A DNA stretch of 64,000 bases from Burkholderiales bacterium. Lineage in GTDB: Bacteria; Pseudomonadota; Gammaproteobacteria; Burkholderiales; Burkholderiaceae_C. The translations under genes were made by a program, and so were the position numbers. The stretch covers positions 62,001 through 126,000 of the forward strand of contig JAGWTR010000008.1 in assembly GCA_028868855.1 (NCBI GenBank). The letters are read 5' to 3'. The notes under the pieces are model-generated. The model was not told the DNA's origin. It did no database searches and saw only the letters and a list, made by a program, of their open reading frames with translations. This document shows positions 18,519 to 26,808 of this stretch, one piece after another. Within the stretch, counting starts at the first letter, position 1. Every line of letters starts with the position of its first letter.

Positions 18519-19103
18519 TCACGGCACCGTCACGCCCAGCAACATGTCACGCACCCGCTCCGGGGCGTGCTCACTCATGGTCGGGCGCAAACTCAGCGCC
18601 CACATGAGCGGCTTGTTCAGTGGCGGAGCCAGCGTCTTTCCATTGATCGATGAGACGATGCCTTCGCCAGGGATCCAATCGATCAGCAGGACATCGCCGC
18701 GGTTCATGCGGACATCGGCATAGACCCCTTCGATGGCGTCGAGCTCGGCACTCAGCTGCTTGACCTCGTCGTCGGTGGCGTAGGTTTTGATGTCCAGGAC
18801 GGATTGCCTGGCGATCTGCCATCCCAACAAAGTGCGCAAGGCAATGATCTCCAACCGCTGCGGCCCATCGAGCTGGAGAATGCCATCCAATGACTGCCGC
18901 TTCTCAGTCAGATAGAACGCGGCGATATTGGTTTTCAAGAAGGCCTTCTTTTGCACGGCCGCGCCGTTGAGCACCAACTTCGTGCCCGCCACGACCTGCG
19001 ATTCCTCCACGGGGATGCCATCCAGCTCAAGCCTGGCTTGGGCCTGGGCCATCGTTGCGCAGACCATCAACAATGACAAACCAAAGCGAGCCAACTTGCG
19101 CAT
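18519..19103 (-). CDS. chalcone isomerase-like periplasmic protein
   Basis: A 194-residue protein with a clear signal peptide (hydrophobic residues 6-20, cleavage near AQAQA) and the bacterial chalcone-isomerase-like fold pattern: VVAGTKLVLNGAAVQKKAFLKTNIAAFYL early, ADVRMNRGDVLLIDWIPG in the middle and INGKTLAPPL late. Bacterial members are usually not flavonoid enzymes and their role is unknown. It lies 20 bp downstream of the DODA-type dioxygenase on the same strand, so both may form one transcript. It is convergent with maeB, 16 bp away. Confidence 0.8.
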   Translation of the reverse strand: MRKLARFGLSLLMVCATMAQAQARLELDGIPVEESQVVAGTKLVLNGAAVQKKAFLKTNIAAFYLTEKRQSLDGILQLDGPQRLEIIALRTLLGWQIARQSVLDIKTYATDDEVKQLSAELDAIEGVYADVRMNRGDVLLIDWIPGEGIVSSINGKTLAPPLNKPLMWALSLRPTMSEHAPERVRDMLLGVTVP

Positions 19104-19123
19104 AAAGATTCCTTATATTCCTT

Positions 19124-19954
19124 TTATACGGGACGTCCCTCTACATTACCAGGGCCGAATCGGAAACTGGACGCGGTGACGCCACCGAATAGGTTGTCTT
19201 CGTGATAAATCAGCGTGGCGGGCTCCTGAACGGCCGCCCCGACCGCCACCATCAAAGGGATCAGGTGGTCTTCGCGCGGATGGGCCAGGCGCGCCGCCGG
19301 GGCGCCACTCCACTCCAGCAGGCGTCGTTCGCGCTCATCGGGATCCACGCTGATCAGCGTTTGCTGCAACCAATCGTCAAAGGTTTTCGAGGCGATTTTC
19401 GCGCCTGGGCCCATCTGCCGCATGTTGTGATAACTCAGCCCGCTGCCGATGATCAGGACCCCCTCCTCGCGCAAGCTCGCCAATGCGCGGCCCAAGGCCA
19501 GGTGCTCAGCCGGCTTGTAGCCCGCCTTCAAGGACAGTTGGAGCACGGGCACCTTGGCGTCGGGATACATGATCACCAGCGGGACGAAAGTGCCATGGTC
19601 AAAACCCTGATCGGGATCGAGCCTGGCCACCAGGCCAGCAGCCTCGATCAATGACTGCACCCGACGCGCCAGCTCTGGCGCCCCCGGCGCGCTGTACTTG
19701 ACGTGATAGGTGTGCTCAGGAAACCCCGCATAGTCGTAGACCATGGACGGGTTGGGACTGGACATGACGGTGAAATCGCGCGCCTCCCAATGGCCCGAGA
19801 TCACCAGCACCGCCTTGGGCGTGGCCCCGATCTGGCGGGGAATGTCCTTCAGCGAGGCCTCCAGCGCTGCAAACACCTGGCGAAAGTCATCCATGTAAGG
19901 CCACGGGCCTCCGCCATGCGAGATGAAATAGGTGGGCAACCTGGTCAGCATCAT
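19124..19954 (-). CDS. DODA-type extradiol aromatic-ring dioxygenase family protein
   Basis: A 276-residue member of the LigB/DOPA 4,5-dioxygenase (YgiD) family, which opens catechol-type rings using Fe(II) or Zn(II). Visible metal-site elements are ISHGGGP near the N-terminus (~residue 11), ISGHWEA (~residue 52), DQGFDHGTFVPL (~residue 114) and GSGLSYHNMR (~residue 172), in the usual order. The tandem ATGs at 19954/19951 give MMLTRLPTYFISHGGG; upstream in-frame sequence is not family-like. Probable operon with the chalcone-isomerase-like gene; divergent from the FAD dehydrogenase at 20115 with a 160-bp gap. The natural substrate is not known. Confidence 0.88.
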   Translation of the reverse strand: MMLTRLPTYFISHGGGPWPYMDDFRQVFAALEASLKDIPRQIGATPKAVLVISGHWEARDFTVMSSPNPSMVYDYAGFPEHTYHVKYSAPGAPELARRVQSLIEAAGLVARLDPDQGFDHGTFVPLVIMYPDAKVPVLQLSLKAGYKPAEHLALGRALASLREEGVLIIGSGLSYHNMRQMGPGAKIASKTFDDWLQQTLISVDPDERERRLLEWSGAPAARLAHPREDHLIPLMVAVGAAVQEPATLIYHEDNLFGGVTASSFRFGPGNVEGRPV

Positions 19955-20114
19955 GGGCGCATATTCCAACAAAAACCCAGTTCGCGCCAGTGGGCGGGAA
20001 GATGTTTTGTCGGGTAACTGATAGTCGTCATCGGGATCCAATCCATAGACTACCCTCCGTGCATGGCATGGTTGCCAACCGGACTGACAAATACAAAAGG
20101 ACAAAAGGAAAGTG

Positions 20115-21737
20115 ATGTCGAACCAGACCCTGGTGATCGGCGCCGGGATCGCCGGAATCGTCACCGCGTTGGAGTTGCTGGAGCGCGGGCAAGCCGTGCT
20201 GATGCTGGACCGCGGTGACGAATCCAGTCTGGGTGGTCAGGCCATGCAGGCTTTCGGCGGCATGGCCCTGGTGGACACCCCCTTGCAGCGCCGCGCAGGC
20301 ATCCGCGACAGCGCCCAAATTGCCCTGAACGACTGGCTCAGTTTTGCCCAGTTTGGCCCCGAGGACCTCTGGCCACGTCGCTGGGCCGAGCACTATGTCG
20401 ACCGCTGCGTGCCCGATGTCTACGAGTGGCTGCGTGGCCATGGCCTGCGCTTCATCCCGTCGGTGCAATGGGTCGAGCGCGGCTGGATGCGGCCTGGCAA
20501 TTCCCTGCCGCGCTACCACGTGTTGTGGGGCACCTCCCAGCGCATGACCCGCACCCTGTTGGCGGCCCTGCGCCCGTATCTGAGCAATGGCCTGTTGCAG
20601 TGGCGACTACGCCATCGCGTCACGTCCTTGACGCACAAGGGCAGCGCCATCACAGGGTGCGCCGGCATCGACGAGGCGCGTGAGACACCCTTTGAGATCG
20701 AAGCGGCTCAGGTGGTGGTGGCCAGCGGCGGCGTGACGGGCGACCTTGATCGCGTGCGCCAACACTGGCCCCGCGCATGGGGCGCGCCCCCCACCGAATT
20801 GCTGAACGGCTCACACCCAAGCGCCGACGGCGCCATGCACGACGAAATCAGCCGCCTGGGAGGCCAGGTCACGCACCTGGATCAGATGTGGAACTATGCG
20901 GCCGGCGTCAAGCACCCCACCCCCCAGTTCGAAGGCCATGGCCTGAGCCTCATTCCCACCAAATCGTCCCTGTGGCTTGATCCCGACGGGCAACGCATCG
21001 GCCCCGTGCCTTTCGTCACCGGCTTTGACACCCGCGAGATGGTGGCCCACATCAGCCGCCATCAATGGACCCACACTTGGCAAGTGCTCAATCGCCGCAT
21101 CGCACTCAAAGAGTTGGCCGCCTCGGGTGCGGAGCACAACCCGCTCATCCGTGACCAACGCAAGCTGGCCTTGGCCTGGCAAATGCTGCGCGGCAACCCC
21201 CAACTGGTGGACGACCTGCTGACCCAGTGCGAGGACTTCATCCAGGCGCCAACGCTGCCCGAACTGGTGCGCAAGATGAACGCCTTAGTGGGTGATCAGC
21301 GCCTATCAGCCTCGGTGCTGGACGCGCAGATTCAACCTTACGACGCGCAAATCGCCCGGGGCCCGCGCTTTCACAACGACGACCAATTGCGTCGCATTGC
21401 CCAGTTGCGCCTCTGGACGGGCGATCGCATGCGCACCTGCAAGGCGCAACGCATCCTCGATGCCGACGCCGGCCCGCTGATCGCCATCCGCTGCCGCTTG
21501 TTGACTCGCAAGTCCACGGGCGGCATTCAAACCGACCTGGACAGCCGCGTGCTCGATGCACAAGGACGGCCCATGACCGGCCTGTATGCGGTCGGCGAAG
21601 CCTCGGGCTTTGGGGGGGGCGGCTCCAACGGGAAAGGATCCCTGGAAGGCACCTTCCTGTCGGGCTGCATTCTCACGTCGAAAGCGGCGGCGCGGCACAT
21701 CGGCGCGGGAGTGGCTCCTCGCCGGGTGTCGGCATGA
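20115..21737 (+). CDS. FAD-dependent dehydrogenase (flavocytochrome c / ketosteroid-dehydrogenase-like)
   Basis: A 540-residue flavoprotein. The dinucleotide-binding motif is GAGIAGIVTALELLERG (residues ~8-24), and LGGQAMQAFGG follows. Near the C-terminus the FAD-closing motif GLYAVGEASGFGGGGSNG is followed by LEGTFLSGCI. This pattern fits the FAD_binding_2 superfamily (fumarate reductase flavoprotein / 3-ketosteroid dehydrogenase / COG3573-type predicted oxidoreductases). No signal peptide or haem motif is seen, so it is probably cytosolic. It is the first gene of a tight operon: its stop overlaps the start of the FMN oxidase by 4 bp (ATGA). The substrate is unknown; a GTG one codon upstream is an alternative start. 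Confidence 0.85.
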   Translation: MSNQTLVIGAGIAGIVTALELLERGQAVLMLDRGDESSLGGQAMQAFGGMALVDTPLQRRAGIRDSAQIALNDWLSFAQFGPEDLWPRRWAEHYVDRCVPDVYEWLRGHGLRFIPSVQWVERGWMRPGNSLPRYHVLWGTSQRMTRTLLAALRPYLSNGLLQWRLRHRVTSLTHKGSAITGCAGIDEARETPFEIEAAQVVVASGGVTGDLDRVRQHWPRAWGAPPTELLNGSHPSADGAMHDEISRLGGQVTHLDQMWNYAAGVKHPTPQFEGHGLSLIPTKSSLWLDPDGQRIGPVPFVTGFDTREMVAHISRHQWTHTWQVLNRRIALKELAASGAEHNPLIRDQRKLALAWQMLRGNPQLVDDLLTQCEDFIQAPTLPELVRKMNALVGDQRLSASVLDAQIQPYDAQIARGPRFHNDDQLRRIAQLRLWTGDRMRTCKAQRILDADAGPLIAIRCRLLTRKSTGGIQTDLDSRVLDAQGRPMTGLYAVGEASGFGGGGSNGKGSLEGTFLSGCILTSKAAARHIGAGVAPRRVSA

Positions 21738-22921
21738 GCAGGACCGCCTCGCTCGTCAGCATCGAAGACCTGCGGCAACTGGCGCGCCGACGCACGCCCA
21801 GGCCGTTCTGGGGCTACCTGGAAAGCGGCTCCTTCGAGCAACTCACCCTGGCCGCCAACCGGCGCGACCTGGATGTGCTGACCCTGCGTCCCCGCGTGCT
21901 GGCCGACATCGGACCGCGCGACCTGCGCACCACCGTGCTGGGCCAGCCCTGCCGCCTGCCGGTGGCCGTGGCGCCAATCGGACTGTCCGGCCTGATTCGG
22001 GCCGATGGCGAGATCCACGCAGCCCGCGCGGCCGAGGCCGAGGGCGTGCCCTACACGCTCAGCACGGTCTCGACCTGTTCGATGGAAGAGGTGCGCGCCG
22101 CCGTGCAGCAGCCCTTCTGGTTCCAGCTCTACATGATGCGCGACCGTGACGTCGTGCGTTCCTTGATGGAGCGTGCGCACGCCGTGGGGTGCACAGCGCT
22201 GATGGTCACCGTCGATCTGGCCGTGCAAGCCCCACGTCTGCCCGACGAACGCCACGGCATGACCTTGCGGCCGCGCCTGCTCAACCTGCCCAATGTGCTG
22301 GACTTCATCCGCAAGCCCGGCTGGGCCTGGCGTTTCTTGAACACGCCACGCCGCAACTTTGGCAACTTGGTCGACTACGCACCGCATGGCAAGGCCCTGC
22401 AACAGGTGAGCGCCTGGGTGGCCGATCAGCTCGACCCCACCCTGGGCTGGGCCGATCTGGACTGGATCCGCGCGCAATGGCCCGGTCACCTCATCGTCAA
22501 GGGGATCATGGACGCGGGCGATGCGCGTCGTGCCGTGCAGGCCGGGGCCGACGCGATCGTGGTGTCCAACCATGGCGGTCGCCAGCTCGACGGCGCTCCC
22601 TCCAGCATCGCGGTGCTGCCCTCCATCGTGCAGGCCCTGGCGGGCGATGCAGAGGTGTGGTTCGACAGTGGCGTGCGCAGCGGCACCGATGTGCTCAAGG
22701 CGTTGGCCTTGGGCGCACGCACGGCGCTGCTGGGCCGCGCGGTGCTATACGGGCTGGCGGCATTGGGCGAGCCTGGCGTGCGCCATGCGCTCGGCCTGAT
22801 CCGCCGTGAACTTGATGTGAGCATGGCCCTGTGCGGCCTGAGCCAACTGGACCAGATCAACGCCTCGGCGCTGTGGTCCGCCCCCGATGTGACCCCTTGC
22901 CCCATTCCACGGAGACAGTGA
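21734..22921 (+). CDS. FMN-dependent alpha-hydroxy-acid oxidase/dehydrogenase
   Basis: A 395-residue TIM-barrel flavoprotein of the LldD / mandelate dehydrogenase / glycolate oxidase family, which oxidises L-2-hydroxy acids to 2-oxo acids. The FMN and active-site motif is VSNHGGRQLDG (~residue 276, with catalytic His and Arg), followed by the phosphate-binding DSGVRSGTDVLKALALGA. Earlier FMN contacts are VAPIGLSGL and FQLYMMRD. The N-terminal YLESGSFEQLTL replaces the usual YxxGGAxxExTL, and the region after TVDLAV lacks the common GxRxRDxRNGF, so its substrate is probably atypical. It overlaps both neighbours (4 bp upstream, 1 bp downstream), implying translational coupling. Confidence 0.88.
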   Translation: MSRTASLVSIEDLRQLARRRTPRPFWGYLESGSFEQLTLAANRRDLDVLTLRPRVLADIGPRDLRTTVLGQPCRLPVAVAPIGLSGLIRADGEIHAARAAEAEGVPYTLSTVSTCSMEEVRAAVQQPFWFQLYMMRDRDVVRSLMERAHAVGCTALMVTVDLAVQAPRLPDERHGMTLRPRLLNLPNVLDFIRKPGWAWRFLNTPRRNFGNLVDYAPHGKALQQVSAWVADQLDPTLGWADLDWIRAQWPGHLIVKGIMDAGDARRAVQAGADAIVVSNHGGRQLDGAPSSIAVLPSIVQALAGDAEVWFDSGVRSGTDVLKALALGARTALLGRAVLYGLAALGEPGVRHALGLIRRELDVSMALCGLSQLDQINASALWSAPDVTPCPIPRRQ

Positions 22922-24657
22922 TGAAAAAAACCGGTGCCGAACTTGTGCGATTTGCCTTGGAGCAGCTCGGGGTGCGATACACCTTTGGCATCCCCGGCGT
23001 GCACAACACAGAGCTGTACGACCAGATGGCCTCCTCGCCCAGCATCACGCCCATCCGTGTCACCCATGAAGGTGGGGCGGCCTTCATGGCCGATGCCATC
23101 AGCCGCACCACCGACCACATCGGCACCTTGCTGATCGTGCCGTCCGCCGGCGCCGCCATGGCTGCGCCCGGCATTGGCGAAGCCTATCTGGCCGGCATCG
23201 CCATGCTGGTCATCACCGGTGGCACCCGCAGCGATCACGGCTACCACTACCAGGTGCATGAAATGGACCAGCTGGCCATGGTGAGGCCGATCACCAAGGG
23301 CTGCTGGCGCGTCGAGAAGCACGAAGACATCATCCCCACCTTGTACGAAGCCCATCGCCTGGCCACCAGCGGCGAGCCCGGCCCGGTGTTTGTCGAGGTC
23401 CCCGTCAACCTGCAACTTTTCCCCGGCGAGGTGGACAGCCTGCCCGCGCCCAAGCACGTGGGCGCCCCCCACCCGGTCGACGCCACGGCGGTGACGCAGG
23501 CCGCTCAGTTGCTGGCCCAGGCCAGTCGTCCGGGCATCTTCGTGGGCTGGGGCGCGCGCGAGGCAACGGAGCTGCTCATTCAATTGGCCGAACGCTTGAA
23601 CGCCCCGGTGGCCACCACGCTGCAGGGCCTGAGCGTGTTCCCGGCCACCCATGCGCTGCACACCGGCATGAGCATTGGCCCAGCCGCCGTGCCCGCCGCT
23701 GAAAACGCCTTCAAGGACTGCGATGTGCTGCTGGCTGTCGGCAACCGCTTTGGTGAAATCGCCACAGGCAGCTATGGCATTAACCCGAGCTGGAAGCTCA
23801 TCCACTGCGACATCAACCCCAAGGTGTTCAACGTCAATTACCCGGCGGCCATCACCCTTGAAGGCGACGCCCGGCAGGTGCTGCAAGCCTTGCTCGATCA
23901 ACTGCCCAAACCCACAGTGGCCCGCGATGGAGCGGCCCTGCGCCGCCAGATCGCCGATGACAAGCGGCGTTACCTGGACGAATGGCTGCGCCACGATGGA
24001 CACGGACGCGTCAACCCGGCGCGCTTCTTCCAGTCCTTGCGGAGCCAACTGAGCGACGACGCCTATGTGCTGGCCGACGACGGCAACCACACCTTCCTGA
24101 TGGCCGAGCTATTCCCGGCCACGCGCAGCAAGCATGTCTTCTCGCCCACCGACTTCAACTGCATGGGCTACTGCGTGCCCGCGGCCATTGGCACCAAATT
24201 GACCCACCCGGATCAGCAGGTGGTCGGCATCGTTGGCGATGGGGCCTTTCTGATGACAGGGCTGGAAATGCTCACCGCCACCGAGCAGCAGCTGGGCGTC
24301 ATCTACTTCGTCTTCAACGATGGCGAGCTGTCGCAAATCGCCCAAGCCCAGCAGCTGCCTTTCAATCGAAAGGCCTGCACCGTGCTGCCGCAAGTTCGCA
24401 TTCGCGGTATTGCCGACGCCGTGGGTGCGGCCTACATCGCTTTGCCCGATGACGCCAGCATTGAACGGGTCATCGCTCAAGCCTTGAGCGACAGCAAGCA
24501 GGGGCGTCCGGTGGTGGTGGATGTGAACATCGACTACTCCAAGGCCACCCGCTTCACGCAAGGCATCATCAAGACCAACCTGTCGCGCATGACCCTGGGC
24601 AACAAGATGCGCATGGTCGGCCGGGCGGCCTGGCGGCGTGTCGTTCCACCGACCTGA
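22921..24657 (+). CDS. thiamine-diphosphate-dependent enzyme (acetolactate synthase / benzoylformate decarboxylase superfamily)
   Basis: A 578-residue ThDP enzyme with three domains: N-terminal PYR domain with the conserved activating Glu in VTHEGGAAF (~residue 45), central domain (~190-330), and C-terminal PP domain with the cofactor motif GDGAFLMTGLEML … FNDGELSQI (~residues 440-475). Family members decarboxylate 2-oxo acids and often join the resulting unit to an acceptor. Its ATG overlaps the stop of the alpha-hydroxy-acid oxidase (TGATG), with GGAGA just upstream, so it may act directly on the oxo acid made by that enzyme. Acetolactate synthase is possible, but no ilvN-type small subunit follows and the context is not branched-chain biosynthesis. 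Confidence 0.85.
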   Translation: MKKTGAELVRFALEQLGVRYTFGIPGVHNTELYDQMASSPSITPIRVTHEGGAAFMADAISRTTDHIGTLLIVPSAGAAMAAPGIGEAYLAGIAMLVITGGTRSDHGYHYQVHEMDQLAMVRPITKGCWRVEKHEDIIPTLYEAHRLATSGEPGPVFVEVPVNLQLFPGEVDSLPAPKHVGAPHPVDATAVTQAAQLLAQASRPGIFVGWGAREATELLIQLAERLNAPVATTLQGLSVFPATHALHTGMSIGPAAVPAAENAFKDCDVLLAVGNRFGEIATGSYGINPSWKLIHCDINPKVFNVNYPAAITLEGDARQVLQALLDQLPKPTVARDGAALRRQIADDKRRYLDEWLRHDGHGRVNPARFFQSLRSQLSDDAYVLADDGNHTFLMAELFPATRSKHVFSPTDFNCMGYCVPAAIGTKLTHPDQQVVGIVGDGAFLMTGLEMLTATEQQLGVIYFVFNDGELSQIAQAQQLPFNRKACTVLPQVRIRGIADAVGAAYIALPDDASIERVIAQALSDSKQGRPVVVDVNIDYSKATRFTQGIIKTNLSRMTLGNKMRMVGRAAWRRVVPPT

Positions 24658-24782
24658 GGGCTGATTTTCTGCCCTTCCTTGGCCCAGATCATGGCCTGGC
24701 GGTGTCCAAAGCTGGATATTCCGAGCGCACTTGAGGCCCAACAGCGGACCTCGGGTCTTACTCAACCAGGCCTTGATATTCC

Positions 24783-25970
24783 ATGGAAACCGTTTTCCCG
24801 ATCCAGTTCCACTCACACTCAGCTGCCCCAGGCGCACCCTTATCCGACCCCGATCCGATCGTTGGCGGGCGCGTCGAGCTGCAATTGCTGACCACCTTGA
24901 AGTGCAACCTCAAGTGCACCTACTGCTCGCTCGGCGTGGGCGATGTGCTGGGCTCTCAGACGCATGTCGAATACGACATCGAGCAACTGGCGGCCTTTGT
25001 CGACAAGCACCTGCAGGGCAAGGAGGTCTACGTCACTTTCTACGGCGGCGAACCCACGCTCAACCTCAAGCTGATGCTGGAGGTGATGCAGCGATTTCCA
25101 CTGTTTCGCTACCAGTTGCAAACCAATGGCACCCTCCTGGACGATGTGCCAGAGTGGGCGCTGGCAAAGCTATCCAACATCCTGGTCTCGATCGACGGGG
25201 GTGAGCGCACCACGGACGGCTATCGCGGCCGCGGCATCTACCGTCAGGTCTTCAAGAACCTGGGCAAGGTGCGCGGCCACATTGGCGGCAGCGTGACGTC
25301 CCGCGTCACCTGGGGCAACCCGGACACCACCTTTGAGGAGTTGGATGCGCTCATCGCCTCGGAATCGCCCTTTGACTACCTCTACTGGCAGTTCGTGGCC
25401 GACGAGATGTATTTCGACGACTCGATCGCCAAGCGCAAAGCGGTGCTGGTGCAACTGATCGACCGCTTCTTTGCCCACCACGATTCGCTCTACCCCGTCA
25501 TCCCCCTGATGGGCATCGTGCGCAACAAAGTCTTGCCCACGCGGGCGCAGGAACTGTACGCTGGCCGCACGCAGTGCCGTGTATCCACGCACCTGATCAA
25601 CGTGATGCCCAACGGGCAGATCTTCCCCTGTCCCGACATGCTCTACATGCCCGCCATGCAAATGGGCGATGTCAAGCAAAACTGGTTGCGCAAGAGCCCT
25701 TTGCAAGCCACGCCCAACATGCCGTGCGCCAACTGCGAGGCCTTCTCTTGGTGCCGTGGCAACTGCATGAAGAACCTGCACCTGGCTTACGAAAAGGGCG
25801 ACGCTCGCTACCGCGACAACGTGGTCAACCCCATTTGCGACCTGCTCAGATTCATCGGCCAAGAGATCGACAAGCGCGACCCTCACCAATGGTTCGCGCA
25901 AGCGTCCCTGCCGGTGCGCAAGAAACTTGCAGACAACGAGGTCTACGAGTACGTCGAAATCATGCCTTGA
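24783..25970 (+). CDS. radical SAM enzyme with SPASM-type C-terminal cluster domain
   Basis: A 395-residue iron-sulphur enzyme. The radical SAM CxxxCxxC motif is CNLKCTYC (~residues 40-47), followed by FYGGEPTLN (SAM/GGEP motif) and QTNGTLL. The C-terminal third carries a SPASM-like cysteine set: QCRV (~residue 263), NGQIFPCPDM, CANCEAFSWCRGNC (~residues 317-330) and PIC (~residue 358). SPASM proteins usually modify peptides (RiPPs) or proteins or act as enzyme-activating maturases; the arrangement resembles the 'putative peptide-modifying' group known from archaeal AF1577, which is inference. No precursor peptide is evident nearby. It lies 125 bp after the ThDP gene; a strong hairpin (25991-26018) separates it from the acyltransferase. 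Confidence 0.88.
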   Translation: METVFPIQFHSHSAAPGAPLSDPDPIVGGRVELQLLTTLKCNLKCTYCSLGVGDVLGSQTHVEYDIEQLAAFVDKHLQGKEVYVTFYGGEPTLNLKLMLEVMQRFPLFRYQLQTNGTLLDDVPEWALAKLSNILVSIDGGERTTDGYRGRGIYRQVFKNLGKVRGHIGGSVTSRVTWGNPDTTFEELDALIASESPFDYLYWQFVADEMYFDDSIAKRKAVLVQLIDRFFAHHDSLYPVIPLMGIVRNKVLPTRAQELYAGRTQCRVSTHLINVMPNGQIFPCPDMLYMPAMQMGDVKQNWLRKSPLQATPNMPCANCEAFSWCRGNCMKNLHLAYEKGDARYRDNVVNPICDLLRFIGQEIDKRDPHQWFAQASLPVRKKLADNEVYEYVEIMP

Positions 25971-25990
25971 CTGAGGGCCCGAGACGACCC

Positions 25991-26018
25991 GGTGGCCCCT
26001 GGAAAATCAGGGGCTACC
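25991..26018 (+). other. strong stem-loop between radical SAM and acyltransferase genes
   Basis: Arms GGTGGCCCCTG (25991-26001) and CAGGGGCTACC (26008-26018) pair over 11 positions, one of them G-U in RNA, around a GAAAAT loop. It starts 20 bp after the radical SAM stop. No T-run follows directly, so it is not a canonical intrinsic terminator; it may stabilise the mRNA 3' end or act as an attenuator. Confidence 0.5.
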
Positions 26019-26139
26019 TGCGCTCACACCCTGCGCAAAAACCCTGTTTTTCCGCGCTTTCCTTTGACCTCGCACCTCATATCTTTGGGCTCTTCGCTGT
26101 TTGCCCAGGGCCGCTCCGCGTGAGCCCCAAGTATCAAAA

Positions 26140-26808
26140 ATGCGCACCCTCTCCCTGAATTTCGAAGTCCACATTGCCACCACCGAAGTCGATTTGATCG
26201 ATGCTTGTGAAGTACGTGAGAAGGCCTATGGTCACCACCTGGGCGATGCGGTGACGAGCTTCGCAACCGTGGAGGCGCTAGACCGCGCCCCGGACACCAT
26301 CGTCCTCGTGTGCCGAGACAAGGCTTGCGGGCAAGCCATTGGCACCGCACGCATCCAGGCCAACACCGCGGGGCCCCTGTTGGTCGAGCGCAGCGTCATC
26401 TTGCCGCATCACATCGCCGCCCACGCACGCGCGGAGGTGACCCGCCTGGCGGTGCTTCCCGGCACGGACCCGCTTGTCAAGCTGTGTCTGATGAAGGCGA
26501 TTTACCTTTACTGCGCCGCCCACGGCATCGACTGGCTGGTCATCTGCGCCCGCAGTGAACCGCTGGCGCGCAACTACCGGCGCCTGGGGTTCAAGGATTT
26601 TTTGGCGCCCGGTCAGATGGTGCCATTGGCCCATGCGGGGCATATCCCGCACTTCGTTTTCACCATGGACATCCAAGGCACCCGCGCCGAATGGCTGCGC
26701 AATGGCCATCGGCTCCACGCCTTCATGTTTGAAGTGATGCACCCGGACTTGCCGCGCTTCCATCCCGAACCACGTCGTCTCGCTGTTTCACACCGCCAGG
26801 TTGCGTGA
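26140..26808 (+). CDS. GNAT-fold acyltransferase, FeeM / autoinducer-synthase-like
   Basis: A 222-residue protein resembling the N-acyl amino acid synthase FeeM / acyl-homoserine-lactone-synthase branch of GNAT folds. It shows an N-terminal REKAYGHHLGD, a strand block (IVLVCRDKACGQAIGTARIQ), then EVTRLAVLPG and a helix (VKLCLMKAIYLYCAAHGIDWLVICAR), then PLARNYRRLGF. FeeM-type enzymes transfer acyl groups from acyl-ACP to an amino acid; exosortase-associated acyltransferases share the fold. The substrate here is unknown. The ATG at 26140 is preferred over an upstream TTG. Its last 86 bp overlap the end of the convergent hybrid kinase gene. Confidence 0.72.
   Translation: MRTLSLNFEVHIATTEVDLIDACEVREKAYGHHLGDAVTSFATVEALDRAPDTIVLVCRDKACGQAIGTARIQANTAGPLLVERSVILPHHIAAHARAEVTRLAVLPGTDPLVKLCLMKAIYLYCAAHGIDWLVICARSEPLARNYRRLGFKDFLAPGQMVPLAHAGHIPHFVFTMDIQGTRAEWLRNGHRLHAFMFEVMHPDLPRFHPEPRRLAVSHRQVA

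Noticed and set aside
21734-24657. Assignment as mandelate dehydrogenase (mdlB) plus benzoylformate decarboxylase (mdlC)
   Set aside because: The enzyme classes fit, but the oxidase substrate motifs are atypical and no mandelate racemase, benzaldehyde dehydrogenase or benzoate gene is nearby.
24679-24891. 70-codon frame ending in Cys-Asn-Cys just ahead of and overlapping the radical SAM gene, as a possible RiPP precursor
   Set aside because: About half of it overlaps the radical SAM coding region in another frame; it has no leader-like helix, no conserved core repeats and no convincing RBS.
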